Below, in pieces: positions 34,629-44,800 of a stretch of 64,000 nt of DNA. The notes beneath the pieces were generated by a model that did no database searches, was not told the DNA's origin, and saw only the letters and a program-made list of their open reading frames with translations. Each line of letters opens with the position of its first letter. Positions within the stretch are counted from its first letter, which is position 1. The translations under genes were made by a program, and so were the position numbers. Origin of the DNA: Meiothermus cerbereus DSM 11376 (GTDB taxonomy: Bacteria > Deinococcota > Deinococci > Deinococcales > Thermaceae); NCBI RefSeq assembly GCF_000620065.1, contig NZ_JHVI01000008.1:62001-126000 (forward strand). Direction: 5' to 3'.

Positions 34629-35606
34629 TTAGCGCATGGGTAAGCCTGAAACTGTAGCCGACCAGCCCTCAATTTGCACCTGATCCCCCGGAGCCAGCTC
34701 TTTGCGCAGCAACGCCAGCGCGATGGCCCCGTGGGTAGGCGATTCGACCGAGGTACCGACCCGACCGACGGGCCGGCCCTCACGGAAGACCTCGGCCCCA
34801 CTGGGGATTTCTTTCTGGCCCAGCAAGCCCATTAGCTGGTAGCGGGTGTTGCCCCGGGCCTCGAGCCGGGCCATAATCTCCTGCCCCAGGTAGCAGCCTT
34901 TCTTATAGCTGACCCGGCCCGCCAGGCCCACCTCCTGCGGCAGCTCGCCCAGGGCTTCCGGCAGATCGGCTACCCCGCGTTCGACCCGCCAGATGTGCCA
35001 GGCCTCGCGGCCCACCGGGGTGGCTCCAGCCTCCAGCAGCCGCTGGGCTAGCCGGGAGGCCTCGTAGGTGGGCACTAAAAGCCACAGGCCAAACTCGTCG
35101 CGGGCCAGTGCCAGCTCTGGGTCTTTGCGCAGGCTCCAGCGTGGGGGGAGGGAAACAAGCTTTTGGGCTATGGCTTCGGCTTCTGGGCCTTGCAGACGCA
35201 GCAGCGACCAGGGCAGCTCTTCAATCTCTACCTGATCGAAGACGATGTATTTGCGGAAGCGGTTGGCCAGGGCTTGGGCGGTGGGCGAGCTAATCCAGAA
35301 GGATTCGCCTAAGTGCAGCACCAGGCCCAGGTGTTCAATCTGGCCCTTGGCGTTGAGGAAGAGGGTCTCGAGCCAGCCATCCCGCAGCATCGAGCGGATG
35401 TCGGAGGTGCACTGGTTGTGTAGAAAGCTGGTGCGGTCGGGGCCTTTGAGTTCCAGCAGACCGTACTCGCAGAAGTCCAGCAGCGCCGCACCGTGCTGGA
35501 GGGCCTCGAGCTCCGCTTCCACCTCGCCGTAGTTCCACGGGACTCTAAACCCGCCCTGGGTATGCCAGGTAACGTTCAACGACTCGTGTAAGTCTTGCAG
35601 CAGCAC
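34629..35606 (-). CDS. ygfZ: YgfZ/GcvT-family folate-binding protein
   Basis: A 325-residue homologue of YgfZ, a tetrahydrofolate-dependent protein needed for some iron-sulfur enzymes. The YgfZ signature KKGCYLGQEIMARLEARG, with its conserved Cys, is intact, and the N-terminal GcvT-like fold is recognisable (DRTSFLHNQCTSDI). Length matches the family. The gene stands between cinA and the surface-protein block; it is transcribed in the same direction, but both neighbours have their own signals. Confidence 0.9.
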   Translation of the reverse strand: MLLQDLHESLNVTWHTQGGFRVPWNYGEVEAELEALQHGAALLDFCEYGLLELKGPDRTSFLHNQCTSDIRSMLRDGWLETLFLNAKGQIEHLGLVLHLGESFWISSPTAQALANRFRKYIVFDQVEIEELPWSLLRLQGPEAEAIAQKLVSLPPRWSLRKDPELALARDEFGLWLLVPTYEASRLAQRLLEAGATPVGREAWHIWRVERGVADLPEALGELPQEVGLAGRVSYKKGCYLGQEIMARLEARGNTRYQLMGLLGQKEIPSGAEVFREGRPVGRVGTSVESPTHGAIALALLRKELAPGDQVQIEGWSATVSGLPMR

Positions 35607-35657
35607 GCTACCAGTTTAAGGCCAAACCCGCTCAGGCTTCTGGAATGGGATTGGTTT

Positions 35658-38600
35658 TTAGTTCACCTGCACCCGGTACACAAAGAAGCCCCCCTGTCCC
35701 GGCAGCAGCGCGGGCGCACTGCCACCCCCCGGGAGGGGCGCGGTACTCAGGGTGCAGAGCGCAGCCAGGTTCAGGCTGAGGTTGCTCACGGGGCCCAAGT
35801 CGGGCCGCACCACCGTGCCATTGGGGCAGACCAACTCCACCTCGCCGCTGCCGCCGTAGGCGTTTTGCACCAGGGTGGTGAAGAAGGGCACCGGGTCGAA
35901 GAGGATCACGTTGAAGATGGGCTGGCTGCCGATGTTCTGGTACTCGATGCGATACTCCAATACCTCGCCGGGACGGCCCTGGGCGCTGCTGGCGAAGGGG
36001 GTGTTCTTGGTGTGGTTGCGTGCTTGCTTGGTAAGCCGCAGCTCGCCCCCGCGGATGACCGTGGTGGTGTCGGTAAGGCTGCGAGACTCCACCACAGCGG
36101 GGTTGCTGGCCCAGGTTAGGCTGAGGGCAAAGGGAGCCAGATCCACCTGCCCCGCACTGACGCCGGCGGGTACGATCACCTGCACTTCAAGGCCACACCC
36201 CCGCAGGCTACCATCCGGCTGCCGGGGCCAGGTGGCGTCTACGCTGAAGGAAAGGGGTAGCCCCTGGAAACCCTCGCCTGCGTCATCGAAATCGCCGTCA
36301 CAGTTTACATCGCGGCGCACCTGGTAGCCGAACTGGGTGGGTGCGAGCGAGAGGGTGACATTGCCCAGGGTGCCCGGCCTGAACTGGTGGGCATAGGTAA
36401 TCACCCCTGGACTGGTGGCCTGCCCGGACTGGTCAGGGGAGAGCAGGGAGGGCCGCACCACCCCAAAGTTGCGCACATAGGTGGCACCGGCCAGGGTAGC
36501 CGCGGAACCCAGACTGACCACCGCGCCGGAGGAGGTGAGGCTGGTAGCATCGGCCCAGGAAGCAACCTGGCTGGCGACGCTGCCGTCGTTACGCCCGGTG
36601 GCCGGACGTATGGGGTGGGAAAGGGTCACGCTGCCAAAGCTGGCGGGGATGTAAAGCCGGTAAAAACCGCTGCCGTCGGTGGTGGCGGTGCGGGTGGAAG
36701 AGCCATCACCGGCGGTGAGGGATACGCTGCCCACCCCACGCTCGCCGCCATCCTGCAGGGCATTGTTTGCGTTACCCCCGCCTTCCCCATCGTCGTAGAA
36801 GACCCGGCCTTCCACCCGGAACCCGTGGAAGAGGCCAAAGTCCTGACTTAGAACGTTTGTGCTGGAGACGGTCACGCTCCGGCTGCCGCCTGCGGGGTTG
36901 ATAAAGAGCCAACCCGAGGGCGGAGTGGGGGTGGTGTCGGCGGTGGAGGCGTTGTTGTCCAAAACCAGGGTGTAGCTGCCGGGGGCCACCCCGCTGAAGC
37001 TGTAGGCCCCACTGCCCGCGCTTACGGTCTGCACGGCCAGTACGGTGGTTCCCTGGACCAGCTTCACGTAGACCGTGGCCCCGTCCGACCAGTCCTCGGC
37101 GTCCTTGGCCCCGTTGGGCTGGCGGTCGTGGTAGACCTGGCCGGAAATGGTGTAGCTCACTAAGACCGAGTCGGTGACGGTTCCTTGGGAAGGCGGGTAG
37201 GAACGATTCAGAAGGTCTGTGTAGGTCACTGTGGCAGTATTCGTAACCGCAGGGCCAGCACCCACCTGTACCCGGAACCGTATTATCGCGCTCTGCCCAG
37301 GGGGAAAGCTTGCCCAAGAGGCCTCTACCCTATTGGCCGTGCTGTTGTAGGTCAGGCTGCTAGGAGCGAGCCCACTTACCAACTGGAGGGAGCCAGAGAC
37401 AAAGGTGGTGCCAGGAGGAATAGGATCTTGTAGCTGAACGTTGACCCCATAGCCGCTTCCTGTGTTATTCACGGTTAAGGTGTACTCCAGTATGTCCCCT
37501 AGCTGTAGGGGCGAGCCATTCACATCCGTAGAAGCTTTGGCTAAGGCCAGCGTCGGAGTAGCGCACCTATACCCTGCATTCTGTCCCGGAGAGTCGTCGG
37601 TATAGGAAGCGAAAGAGATATTTTGACCTAAGCTACCAGCACGCGCCCCGTGGGGACCAATGGTAGTAGTACTAGGATGCTCAGGGTGGGTGCCCGCATC
37701 CCTCGGATTTTGGTCAACACCACTGGTGTTGTTTCTCGTAGCCCCAGGCAATCCCCCGCTCACATCTACTGTAGCGGGCACGTTCCGCACGACCACACCT
37801 CCCCCTCCGCCACCACCAGGTCCATGAGGGACTACGCCAGATGCCGTGCTCCACCAGGCGTTACCGCCCCGCCCCCCCTGGGCATTGATGGTGAGGGAGA
37901 GGCTGTCGTGGCTTCCAGCGAAGACCAAGACGCTTCCCCCAGCACCGCCTCCCCCAGCTCCATCGTTAAGCGGGTTGTCGGGAGCTCGAGCCCCGCGGGC
38001 GGAAAGCGTTCCCGCGCCGGTTAGCCTTCCTGCTCGAAGGAGGATAATGCCGCCACCTGCTCCACCGCTGGACAAACCGGGGTCTGAGTTGTTGTTGTTG
38101 TCCCCTGCGCCACCGCCGCCACCCATCACCAGTCTCGCAATACTGGCTTCAGCGAAGCGGCTTCCTCCGAAGCCCCATTTCTTCTCTGTAAGGTTGCCGT
38201 AATCCGGATTTATCCCGGTATACCCTGCTGCCCTCCAGCCCGCGCCTCCCCGACCGCCGGGACCCCCGTTGCCACCACCTCCACCACCTCCGTTATCGGA
38301 GGTGCTATTCCAGTAAGTCCCCCCACCTCCGGCGTTGCCTGGTGCCCCCCGCGCAAAGTCCCCGCCCGGGTAACCGGCCCAGGTGGAGCCGAGGTCGGTG
38401 ACTGTGGTCCCTCCTGAACCTAAATCCCGCTTCTCACTGACAAACCTGGGAGTCCCAGCAATGCCTTCTCCCTTAGTGCCATGCCTGTTGTCTGTAGCCC
38501 AAGCGAAGCGCTCCCGGGGGTCATCGGAAGCCCGTGCCCTAGCTCCTCCTCCCCGGAAACCGAGGCCGTCTACGTTTACGCTTTGCCCATTCAGATTCAG

Positions 38601-39191
38601 CCTCCCCGCCACGTCCAGCACAACTACCCCGCCCGTGAACCCATCCCATGGGGCTGCGGTAACAGTACCCGTCAGCGTGGCATCCAGGTACTGGGGCACG
38701 CGGATGACCTGCATGGTGCGGCGGAGGTTCTGGTTTGGCCGGTGGGCGTACGAATATTGTAAAGGAGAGGCTACCACAAGCTGGCTGTCCGTGCTTCCGG
38801 GGCCGGCGCGGACAAACTCGTAACGGCCCGCCTGGCACTCCCCAGGCGCGGAGGTGGTATAGCCGCTACCGCCCACGATTTGATCATTATTGCCGCCAGG
38901 CCCATCGCCGTAGTTGAGGCTGTCGGAGCTGTCAATGTCGGCACACTGCATCTGGATGATGAGGACCAGGTCTCCTGGGACCAAGCTCGGGGTCAGGTTC
39001 CCACGCTTGCCGGTTAGAGGGATGGTAGGAGTTGTGCCCGCCGAGTAGGTGGCGTTCGTGGCGTTAATCCGGTAGTAGGTGTTCACTGTGCCCGAGATGT
39101 TGGCGCTCCCGTCTCTGCCAGGAGAGGCACAGGCTCCCTGGGCTGAGGCACTGCCAAAGAGCAGCACAAGGGCTAGAAGGGCAAAAATCAT
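35658..39191 (-). CDS. Large exported glycine-rich protein with DUF11 and SdrD-B type repeats
   Basis: A 1177-residue secreted protein, last in the surface operon. Residues 1-17 are a signal peptide ending in ASAQ. An extended Gly-rich region follows (about 280-500). A DUF11 repeat starts near 547 (ALAKASTDVNGSPLQLGDILEYTLTVNN). Two SdrD-B type units follow (about 670-860; GQVYHDRQPNGAKDAEDW and GRVFYDDGEGGGNANNALQD). A last DUF11 unit lies near 1057-1177. No LPxTG or SLH anchor is seen. The start overlaps the preceding gene's stop (ATGA). Probably cell-surface associated; its role is unknown. Confidence 0.75.
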   Translation of the reverse strand: MIFALLALVLLFGSASAQGACASPGRDGSANISGTVNTYYRINATNATYSAGTTPTIPLTGKRGNLTPSLVPGDLVLIIQMQCADIDSSDSLNYGDGPGGNNDQIVGGSGYTTSAPGECQAGRYEFVRAGPGSTDSQLVVASPLQYSYAHRPNQNLRRTMQVIRVPQYLDATLTGTVTAAPWDGFTGGVVVLDVAGRLNLNGQSVNVDGLGFRGGGARARASDDPRERFAWATDNRHGTKGEGIAGTPRFVSEKRDLGSGGTTVTDLGSTWAGYPGGDFARGAPGNAGGGGTYWNSTSDNGGGGGGGNGGPGGRGGAGWRAAGYTGINPDYGNLTEKKWGFGGSRFAEASIARLVMGGGGGAGDNNNNSDPGLSSGGAGGGIILLRAGRLTGAGTLSARGARAPDNPLNDGAGGGGAGGSVLVFAGSHDSLSLTINAQGGRGGNAWWSTASGVVPHGPGGGGGGGVVVRNVPATVDVSGGLPGATRNNTSGVDQNPRDAGTHPEHPSTTTIGPHGARAGSLGQNISFASYTDDSPGQNAGYRCATPTLALAKASTDVNGSPLQLGDILEYTLTVNNTGSGYGVNVQLQDPIPPGTTFVSGSLQLVSGLAPSSLTYNSTANRVEASWASFPPGQSAIIRFRVQVGAGPAVTNTATVTYTDLLNRSYPPSQGTVTDSVLVSYTISGQVYHDRQPNGAKDAEDWSDGATVYVKLVQGTTVLAVQTVSAGSGAYSFSGVAPGSYTLVLDNNASTADTTPTPPSGWLFINPAGGSRSVTVSSTNVLSQDFGLFHGFRVEGRVFYDDGEGGGNANNALQDGGERGVGSVSLTAGDGSSTRTATTDGSGFYRLYIPASFGSVTLSHPIRPATGRNDGSVASQVASWADATSLTSSGAVVSLGSAATLAGATYVRNFGVVRPSLLSPDQSGQATSPGVITYAHQFRPGTLGNVTLSLAPTQFGYQVRRDVNCDGDFDDAGEGFQGLPLSFSVDATWPRQPDGSLRGCGLEVQVIVPAGVSAGQVDLAPFALSLTWASNPAVVESRSLTDTTTVIRGGELRLTKQARNHTKNTPFASSAQGRPGEVLEYRIEYQNIGSQPIFNVILFDPVPFFTTLVQNAYGGSGEVELVCPNGTVVRPDLGPVSNLSLNLAALCTLSTAPLPGGGSAPALLPGQGGFFVYRVQVN

Positions 39192-42100
39192 CGGCTACCT
39201 CCGAAGATGTCCAGGCGCAGGTAGAGGCCGGGGGCGGTGTCGGGGGTGAGGCCCACGAAGCCGCCGAAGGTGTAGCCCAGGTTGAACCACAGCCCTTCCA
39301 CCACCCGCAGACTGGCTTCCAGCGAGAAGGCCGTGGCGCTGCTGTTGGTGCCGGGTTGGAGCTGGTGGTAGGCGGCGGCCCCCAGGCCCAGCCAGTCGGT
39401 GAAGTAGTAGTTGGCGCCCAGGCCTAGCTGGTAGGTGTGGCCGGCGGGGTCGCTTAGCTTGAGGCGGTAGGCCAGGCTGGGGCGAAGCTGGAAGGCGAGG
39501 CCCGGGTGGTAGCTGGTGGCCAGGGCGCCCTCGAGGGTGGCCTCAGGCCCGCTCTGCAGACGGTGGTAGGTCAGGAGCGATACCTCGCGCCCGCGCAGGG
39601 CGTAGGCCAGGGTAAAGCGGCCCTCGAGGGTGGGGGCCACCTGGTAGTTGGCGTCCAGCGAGAGGGTTTGCTGCTCGTCGAGCTGCCCGGTAGCCCCGGC
39701 CCGCAGCACCAGCTTGGGCTGGCTGCCCAGGGCGGTCTCGGCCCCCAGGGTGGCGCTGAAGGCTTCGGTCTGGTAGCGCAGGGCCAGCCCAAAGGCGGCC
39801 TGGCTGCTGCCGGTGGCGAAGCTCTGCTCTAAGCCGGCGCTGGCGTTCAGGCTCCAGCGCTCGTCGAGGGGCAGGGGGGCCTCGAGGCCAAAGCGGGCCC
39901 GGTTGCCCTCGCCCGCTGCGCCCGGCAGTTGATAGGAAAGGGCCAGGTTGGCCCCGCCCAGCTTTTGCTTCAGCCCCAGGCTGCCCGAGAAGCCTAGACC
40001 CCAGGTCTGGACCAGGTCGGCCTCGGCGGAGAGGTTGGCGTCGAAGGCCAAGGTGGCCCGCAGGCGGGTGGAGGCCATCTGGGTCAGGCTGAAGGGCTGG
40101 GCGTGGGTCAGCTCGCTGTTGAGGGCGCCGCTACTGAGGCCCAGGCGCCCCAGGGCCGCCAGCGAGGCGGTCTCCCAGGTGTAGCCCAGCCCGCCCCCTA
40201 CCGAGAAGGCGGGGACGATCCCCCTCGGGACAGAGCCCTCACGGGCCTGTTCACCCGGGAGGAAGAGACGGCGGGTGTAGAGCAGGCCGGTACGGTTGGC
40301 CTCGCCGGTCTGGTGTTCCAGGGAGATGCGGTCGGCTTCGCTGAGGCTGTAGGCCACCTGGGCCTGGCCCTGGAGCTTGCCCTCGTAGGTCAGGTTGGCG
40401 CTGGACTCGAGCGGGCCGTTTTTGCCGGAGAGCTCGAGGCCCAGCCGCTCGGCCGTCCCTCGGCTGTAGGTGGCCCGCAGGCCAAAGCCGGGCTGCTGAT
40501 AGAGGGCCTCGGCCCCATAGCGCCAGCCACTGCCCGGCAGGTAGGCCGCTCCGGCGCCAATGCTGAAGTAGCCCAGCTTAAAGCGGGCCCCCGCCCCATA
40601 ACCCAGGTCGCGGGTTCCGCCCAGGGGGGCGTAGGTGACCTCGAGGCGCACCGGCTGGAAGTCGGGGGCGCTGGGCCAGAGGGGCCGGGAGAGGGTCAGG
40701 GTGCCGCTGGCAGCGTCCAGCACGTAGTCCTTAAGGCGCTCGAGGCGGGTTTGGCTGGCCCCAACCAGGAGCAGTACCTGCTCGCTGCCGGGTTCGGCAG
40801 GCCCGGAGAGCTTATAGAAGCGGGTGCCGTCGGGCACGATCACTTCGGTTTTGCTGCTGGCAGGCAGCCAGCCCGCAAAGCCTTGCAGGGTCAGGTCGCC
40901 GCGGGTTTCCAGGCGCAAAGCCGTGCCCTGGGGCAGTCCACTTAGGCCAAAGACGCCGAGCTGGTCGGCAAAGTAGCCGATGCTGAAGCCTTCCTGGTCG
41001 TAGCGCAGGGCCAGCGGGTCATCCGAGCGGAGGGGCAGCGTGGCTTCCCGGCCCGAGCCCGTTAGGGGGAAGCGTCCGGTGGGGTCGGGCAGCTCGCGCA
41101 GGCCGGTTTCTACCTGGGGCTGGCCCTGGTTGAAGCGGAGCGAGCCGTCCAGCGCCGCCCGCAAGGTTCCGCTGGCAAAGGGGCTTTCCAGGTAGCCCCG
41201 TCCCAGGCCAAACACCTGGAGGCTCTCGCCCAACTGCAGGCCCACGCTGCCCTGGAACTGCCATAGCTGGGTCTGGCGGCCCAGCACGAAGAACTCGGCC
41301 TGTTCCTTTATCTCCCCAAAGGTCAGCCGCAGGCGCAGTGGGGTGGGGGTGGCGGTGGGCTTGAAGCGCAGCCGGGCTACACCGTCTTGTAGGAGCACCT
41401 GATACCCCGACAACAGCGGGAAAGCGTCCGGTTCCAGGGGTTCGCCGGAGGTTTCTACCGTGAGCGGGCCGAAGCCCGAGGCCAGGCCCAGCCCGTCCAC
41501 CGCCCGCACCTCTAGCTCCAGCGGGGTGCGGCCATCGGCCAGGAGGCGCACCGGGCGTACCTCCAGGAGGGTGGGGTTACCGGCCAGGAAGACCTCCACC
41601 CGATCCGAGCCCAGCGCGGTCTGTACTTCGATCAGGTTGCGGCCCGGCTGCAAGGGCAGGCCGTAGTACTCCAGGCGCTGAAAGCCGGCCTGGGTGTCGT
41701 AGGTGGCCTGACCAAGGTTTTTGGAGTCTACTTCCTGGCCGTTCAGGGTGAGGCGAACCTCGAGGCCGTAGGGGGCCTGCAGCACCACCCGCGCCTTGTC
41801 CGCGCGGAAAAGGGTGCCGGGCAGGGGCTCCTGGATAAAGCCATCGCGCTGCTGGCTGATGATCGGTCGGGCTTTCTCCAGATCGGCAAAGCGTTGCTGG
41901 CCTTGCAGATAGACTTCCCGGTCGCCCACCTGGAGGGTCAGGGTGGGCTGGGCCAGCGGGCCCAGGGCCTCGCGGTGGCGCAGCTGGTAGGTGAGCTGCC
42001 CAGAGAAACCCTTGCTGCCTGGGCGATCCGCCACAAGCCGCACGGGAGGATGCCGCTCCTCCAACGCCACCCGCGCGCCTGGTAGCTCGAAGAAGAGGCG

Positions 42101-44800
42101 GCCCTGGTCGTCAATGCGCGGGTCGGGCAGGGGGCGGCCATCCAGCTGGGCTGAACCAGGCTCATAGGTCGCGCCTTCGGGGGGTAGGTGGGTAAGCAGC
42201 AGGCGGTCGTACTGGGCAATGTTTTCAACGGAAAAATCCAGGGTGACGGTGGAAAGCCGGTAGGGCTCCAGCACGGGCAGGGCCAGCAGGGTGGCTTTGG
42301 CGGGGAAGGCGGCAGGGGTGCCGTTCACAAAGACGGTGATCTGGTTGTCGAGTGCCCCCGCCCGCAGGGCCTCGGCCTCGAGCCGCAGCTCGCGCACCTC
42401 CCCGGCCTGCAGGGTGAGGCGCAGCCGCTCGGTGGTCTGCATCTGGAGGCCCTCGCCGGGCGACTCTTGTAGCTCAAGGGTTACCGGGTGGTCGGTGGGG
42501 TTACCCACCCGGATGATAAACACCGCTGGGTTGCCCACCACCACCCGCGCTGGCTCAGCGGTTTTTTCCAGGCGCAGCAGGGTGCGCCTTAGGGTATCGG
42601 GCGCGCTAGGACTGCCTCCGTTGGACACCACCTGAGCCAGGAAAGCCCCCTCGGCAGGGGCGCCAAAGCGTACTTTGGCCCGGTAGGTGTGGGTGAGGCT
42701 TTCGCCCGGGGGCAGCGTGCCGCTGAACGCTGGGGTCTGGGCCACCTCGAGCCACTCGGGGTAGGTGTCCTGCAGGGTGTAGCTCAGGGGGGCCTGGCCG
42801 CTGTTGCGTACCACCAGGCGCACCTCCACCTCCTCCCCGGGCACCACCATGCGCTTGTCCAGCGAGCGCGAGAGCTCGGCCACCGGACGCAGCACCGCTA
42901 CCTGGGCCTGGGCCTCGCGCAGGGTCTGGCCGCCCTCGCCCAAGAGGCGGGCGGTGTTGACCAGCACCGAGGGGGCCTCGAAGCTCACCCGGGCCCGCAC
43001 TTCGAAGGTTTGCGCTGCACCTGCCGCCAGCTCAACAACCTGATCCAGCGCCTGCCCTTGCAGTCCGGGGGCCAGGTTGTCCTGGAGGCGCACCCGGCCC
43101 GGTTCGTCGCCGGTGTTTGCTACCCGCAGGCGCCAGACGGCCTCGCTGCCCACCGCGGCGCTTGGGGTGAGGGCTTCTTTGTGCAGGGTGAAGGTGGCGG
43201 GCTGGACAATCTTCAGTAGGGCTTGAGCTTGCTGTGCCCAGGGGCTCAGGGTGGCGGTGACCAGGGGCTCGGCCTTGCACAGGGCCCTGGCCCGCACCTG
43301 CAACACCGCCTCGCGGCCCTGGGCGATGGGCGAAACCAGGCGGGGGGCCTCGAGGGCTTCCAAACAAGGGGGTAGATCAAGCTCCAGATCGGCGGGCAGC
43401 AGGCGGGTAAAATCGGTGCTGGCCCGGGCCACCAGGGTGGTTTCCTCCCCTACCCGCAGGGTGTTGGGGCTGGCTGCCAGGGTGAGCTTGACCTCGGGAT
43501 AAACCCTGAAACGCACCTTCTGGGTCTTGCCTTCTTGTAGCACCACCGACCCCGGCCCTTCCACACGGGCCCCGCTAAGCACCGGTGCAAGGCTATAGGA
43601 GCCTGCCTCCAGGCTCACTCGAGCCTGTCCCTGGCTTAGCGAAATGGCCTGCTCACCTACCCGTATAGGTAAATCAATGGGCCGCTCGCCGTCCGGCAGC
43701 ACCAGCACGGCCTCCAGTTCCAGTTGGGCGGGCAGGACGGTGACGGGCGGAGACGCCAGCCGCTCCAGAATGTACCGGGCGCTACCCCCGCCGCAGCCGA
43801 AACGGGCTGAGATTTCATCTAGGTACTCGCCGCCCTCTACCTCCAGCCGCACCAGGCGGTAGCCCTCCGGCAGGGTGGATAGCCGCACAATGCGGACTTT
43901 GTCGCCCTCGAGGGCGATGGGCACTTCCAGGGGCCGGCCCTCTACATCCACCGCGCTTGCGCTAACGGGCCGGGGGGCCACCACCCGGAAGGCCTCTCGC
44001 CCGACCTCCATACAGGCGTCCACGCGAAAGCCGATGGTGTTGGAGTACTGGCGGGCGGTTTTGGGCTGGCGGAAGCCAAAGGTAATCTGCCCTGGCTGGC
44101 GAATGTCGTAGTAGGCCCATTCGCGGTCGCCAGAGACATTGCGCGATTTGATGCGCCCGTCCGGGAGGCGCACCCGGCCTTCCATTTCCTGGGCTCCGTC
44201 CTCGTCGTAGAAGCCTACGCGTAGGGGCAGCGCCTCGGGGCTCACATTGAGCAAAAAGGGCTCCTGCCAGTCCTTGCCGCGGATGTTGCTGTACGAGGCC
44301 GAGCGCACATCATAAATCTGCAAAGTGGGGTCTATCAGCAGTTCGGCAGCCTGGGGCACGCTGGTCTGGATGCGGTAGAGGAAAGCATTTTTGCCCAACC
44401 CCAGCAGGCGGCTCTTGATCAGGTAAATGCCAGGCTGAACCTCGCCCCGAAAGAAGAGCACCCAGCGGTGGGGCTCTACCCCGAAGCGCTCTTCGGCCAG
44501 TACCCGACCATCCCGCAGCAGCGCGAACTCCGCGACGAGTTCGCCTTTTCCCTTGTCGTAGCGCTCGTCGCCCAGCTCTTCCTTTCCCTTGAGGGCGCTG
44601 CGGTAATCGTTGGGGTCGAAGCCAGGGGAGTAGATTTGCAGGTTCAGGAGGGTGGGTTTGTGTACTACAATGCTGGCCTGCAACTCCTGAATTTCCCAGC
44701 CGAGCTGGTCTCCGGGCACAATACCTTTCAGATCTGTGCGGGCCTGGCCCAGTGCCAGGCCAGCCAGTAGGCAGATCCAAAACCAGAGTGGGCGCATCAC
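39188..44800 (-). CDS. Very large DUF11-repeat protein with a C-terminal outer-membrane beta-barrel
   Basis: An 1870-residue exported protein. Signal peptide 1-20; N-terminal beta domains to about 500; DUF11-type units near 537, 647 and 743 (for example SLDKRMVVPGEEVEVRLVVR); an Ig/invasin-like part near 1120-1240; the motif YVLDAASGTLTLSRPL near 1360; then about 480 residues (1390-1870) of short alternating amphipathic strands rich in Gly, Tyr and Leu, as in outer-membrane barrels. It would sit in the outer membrane with its long N-terminal part on one face. Overlaps both neighbours by 4 bases. Whether it exports the other proteins of the operon is unknown. Confidence 0.75.
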   Translation of the reverse strand: MMRPLWFWICLLAGLALGQARTDLKGIVPGDQLGWEIQELQASIVVHKPTLLNLQIYSPGFDPNDYRSALKGKEELGDERYDKGKGELVAEFALLRDGRVLAEERFGVEPHRWVLFFRGEVQPGIYLIKSRLLGLGKNAFLYRIQTSVPQAAELLIDPTLQIYDVRSASYSNIRGKDWQEPFLLNVSPEALPLRVGFYDEDGAQEMEGRVRLPDGRIKSRNVSGDREWAYYDIRQPGQITFGFRQPKTARQYSNTIGFRVDACMEVGREAFRVVAPRPVSASAVDVEGRPLEVPIALEGDKVRIVRLSTLPEGYRLVRLEVEGGEYLDEISARFGCGGGSARYILERLASPPVTVLPAQLELEAVLVLPDGERPIDLPIRVGEQAISLSQGQARVSLEAGSYSLAPVLSGARVEGPGSVVLQEGKTQKVRFRVYPEVKLTLAASPNTLRVGEETTLVARASTDFTRLLPADLELDLPPCLEALEAPRLVSPIAQGREAVLQVRARALCKAEPLVTATLSPWAQQAQALLKIVQPATFTLHKEALTPSAAVGSEAVWRLRVANTGDEPGRVRLQDNLAPGLQGQALDQVVELAAGAAQTFEVRARVSFEAPSVLVNTARLLGEGGQTLREAQAQVAVLRPVAELSRSLDKRMVVPGEEVEVRLVVRNSGQAPLSYTLQDTYPEWLEVAQTPAFSGTLPPGESLTHTYRAKVRFGAPAEGAFLAQVVSNGGSPSAPDTLRRTLLRLEKTAEPARVVVGNPAVFIIRVGNPTDHPVTLELQESPGEGLQMQTTERLRLTLQAGEVRELRLEAEALRAGALDNQITVFVNGTPAAFPAKATLLALPVLEPYRLSTVTLDFSVENIAQYDRLLLTHLPPEGATYEPGSAQLDGRPLPDPRIDDQGRLFFELPGARVALEERHPPVRLVADRPGSKGFSGQLTYQLRHREALGPLAQPTLTLQVGDREVYLQGQQRFADLEKARPIISQQRDGFIQEPLPGTLFRADKARVVLQAPYGLEVRLTLNGQEVDSKNLGQATYDTQAGFQRLEYYGLPLQPGRNLIEVQTALGSDRVEVFLAGNPTLLEVRPVRLLADGRTPLELEVRAVDGLGLASGFGPLTVETSGEPLEPDAFPLLSGYQVLLQDGVARLRFKPTATPTPLRLRLTFGEIKEQAEFFVLGRQTQLWQFQGSVGLQLGESLQVFGLGRGYLESPFASGTLRAALDGSLRFNQGQPQVETGLRELPDPTGRFPLTGSGREATLPLRSDDPLALRYDQEGFSIGYFADQLGVFGLSGLPQGTALRLETRGDLTLQGFAGWLPASSKTEVIVPDGTRFYKLSGPAEPGSEQVLLLVGASQTRLERLKDYVLDAASGTLTLSRPLWPSAPDFQPVRLEVTYAPLGGTRDLGYGAGARFKLGYFSIGAGAAYLPGSGWRYGAEALYQQPGFGLRATYSRGTAERLGLELSGKNGPLESSANLTYEGKLQGQAQVAYSLSEADRISLEHQTGEANRTGLLYTRRLFLPGEQAREGSVPRGIVPAFSVGGGLGYTWETASLAALGRLGLSSGALNSELTHAQPFSLTQMASTRLRATLAFDANLSAEADLVQTWGLGFSGSLGLKQKLGGANLALSYQLPGAAGEGNRARFGLEAPLPLDERWSLNASAGLEQSFATGSSQAAFGLALRYQTEAFSATLGAETALGSQPKLVLRAGATGQLDEQQTLSLDANYQVAPTLEGRFTLAYALRGREVSLLTYHRLQSGPEATLEGALATSYHPGLAFQLRPSLAYRLKLSDPAGHTYQLGLGANYYFTDWLGLGAAAYHQLQPGTNSSATAFSLEASLRVVEGLWFNLGYTFGGFVGLTPDTAPGLYLRLDIFGGSR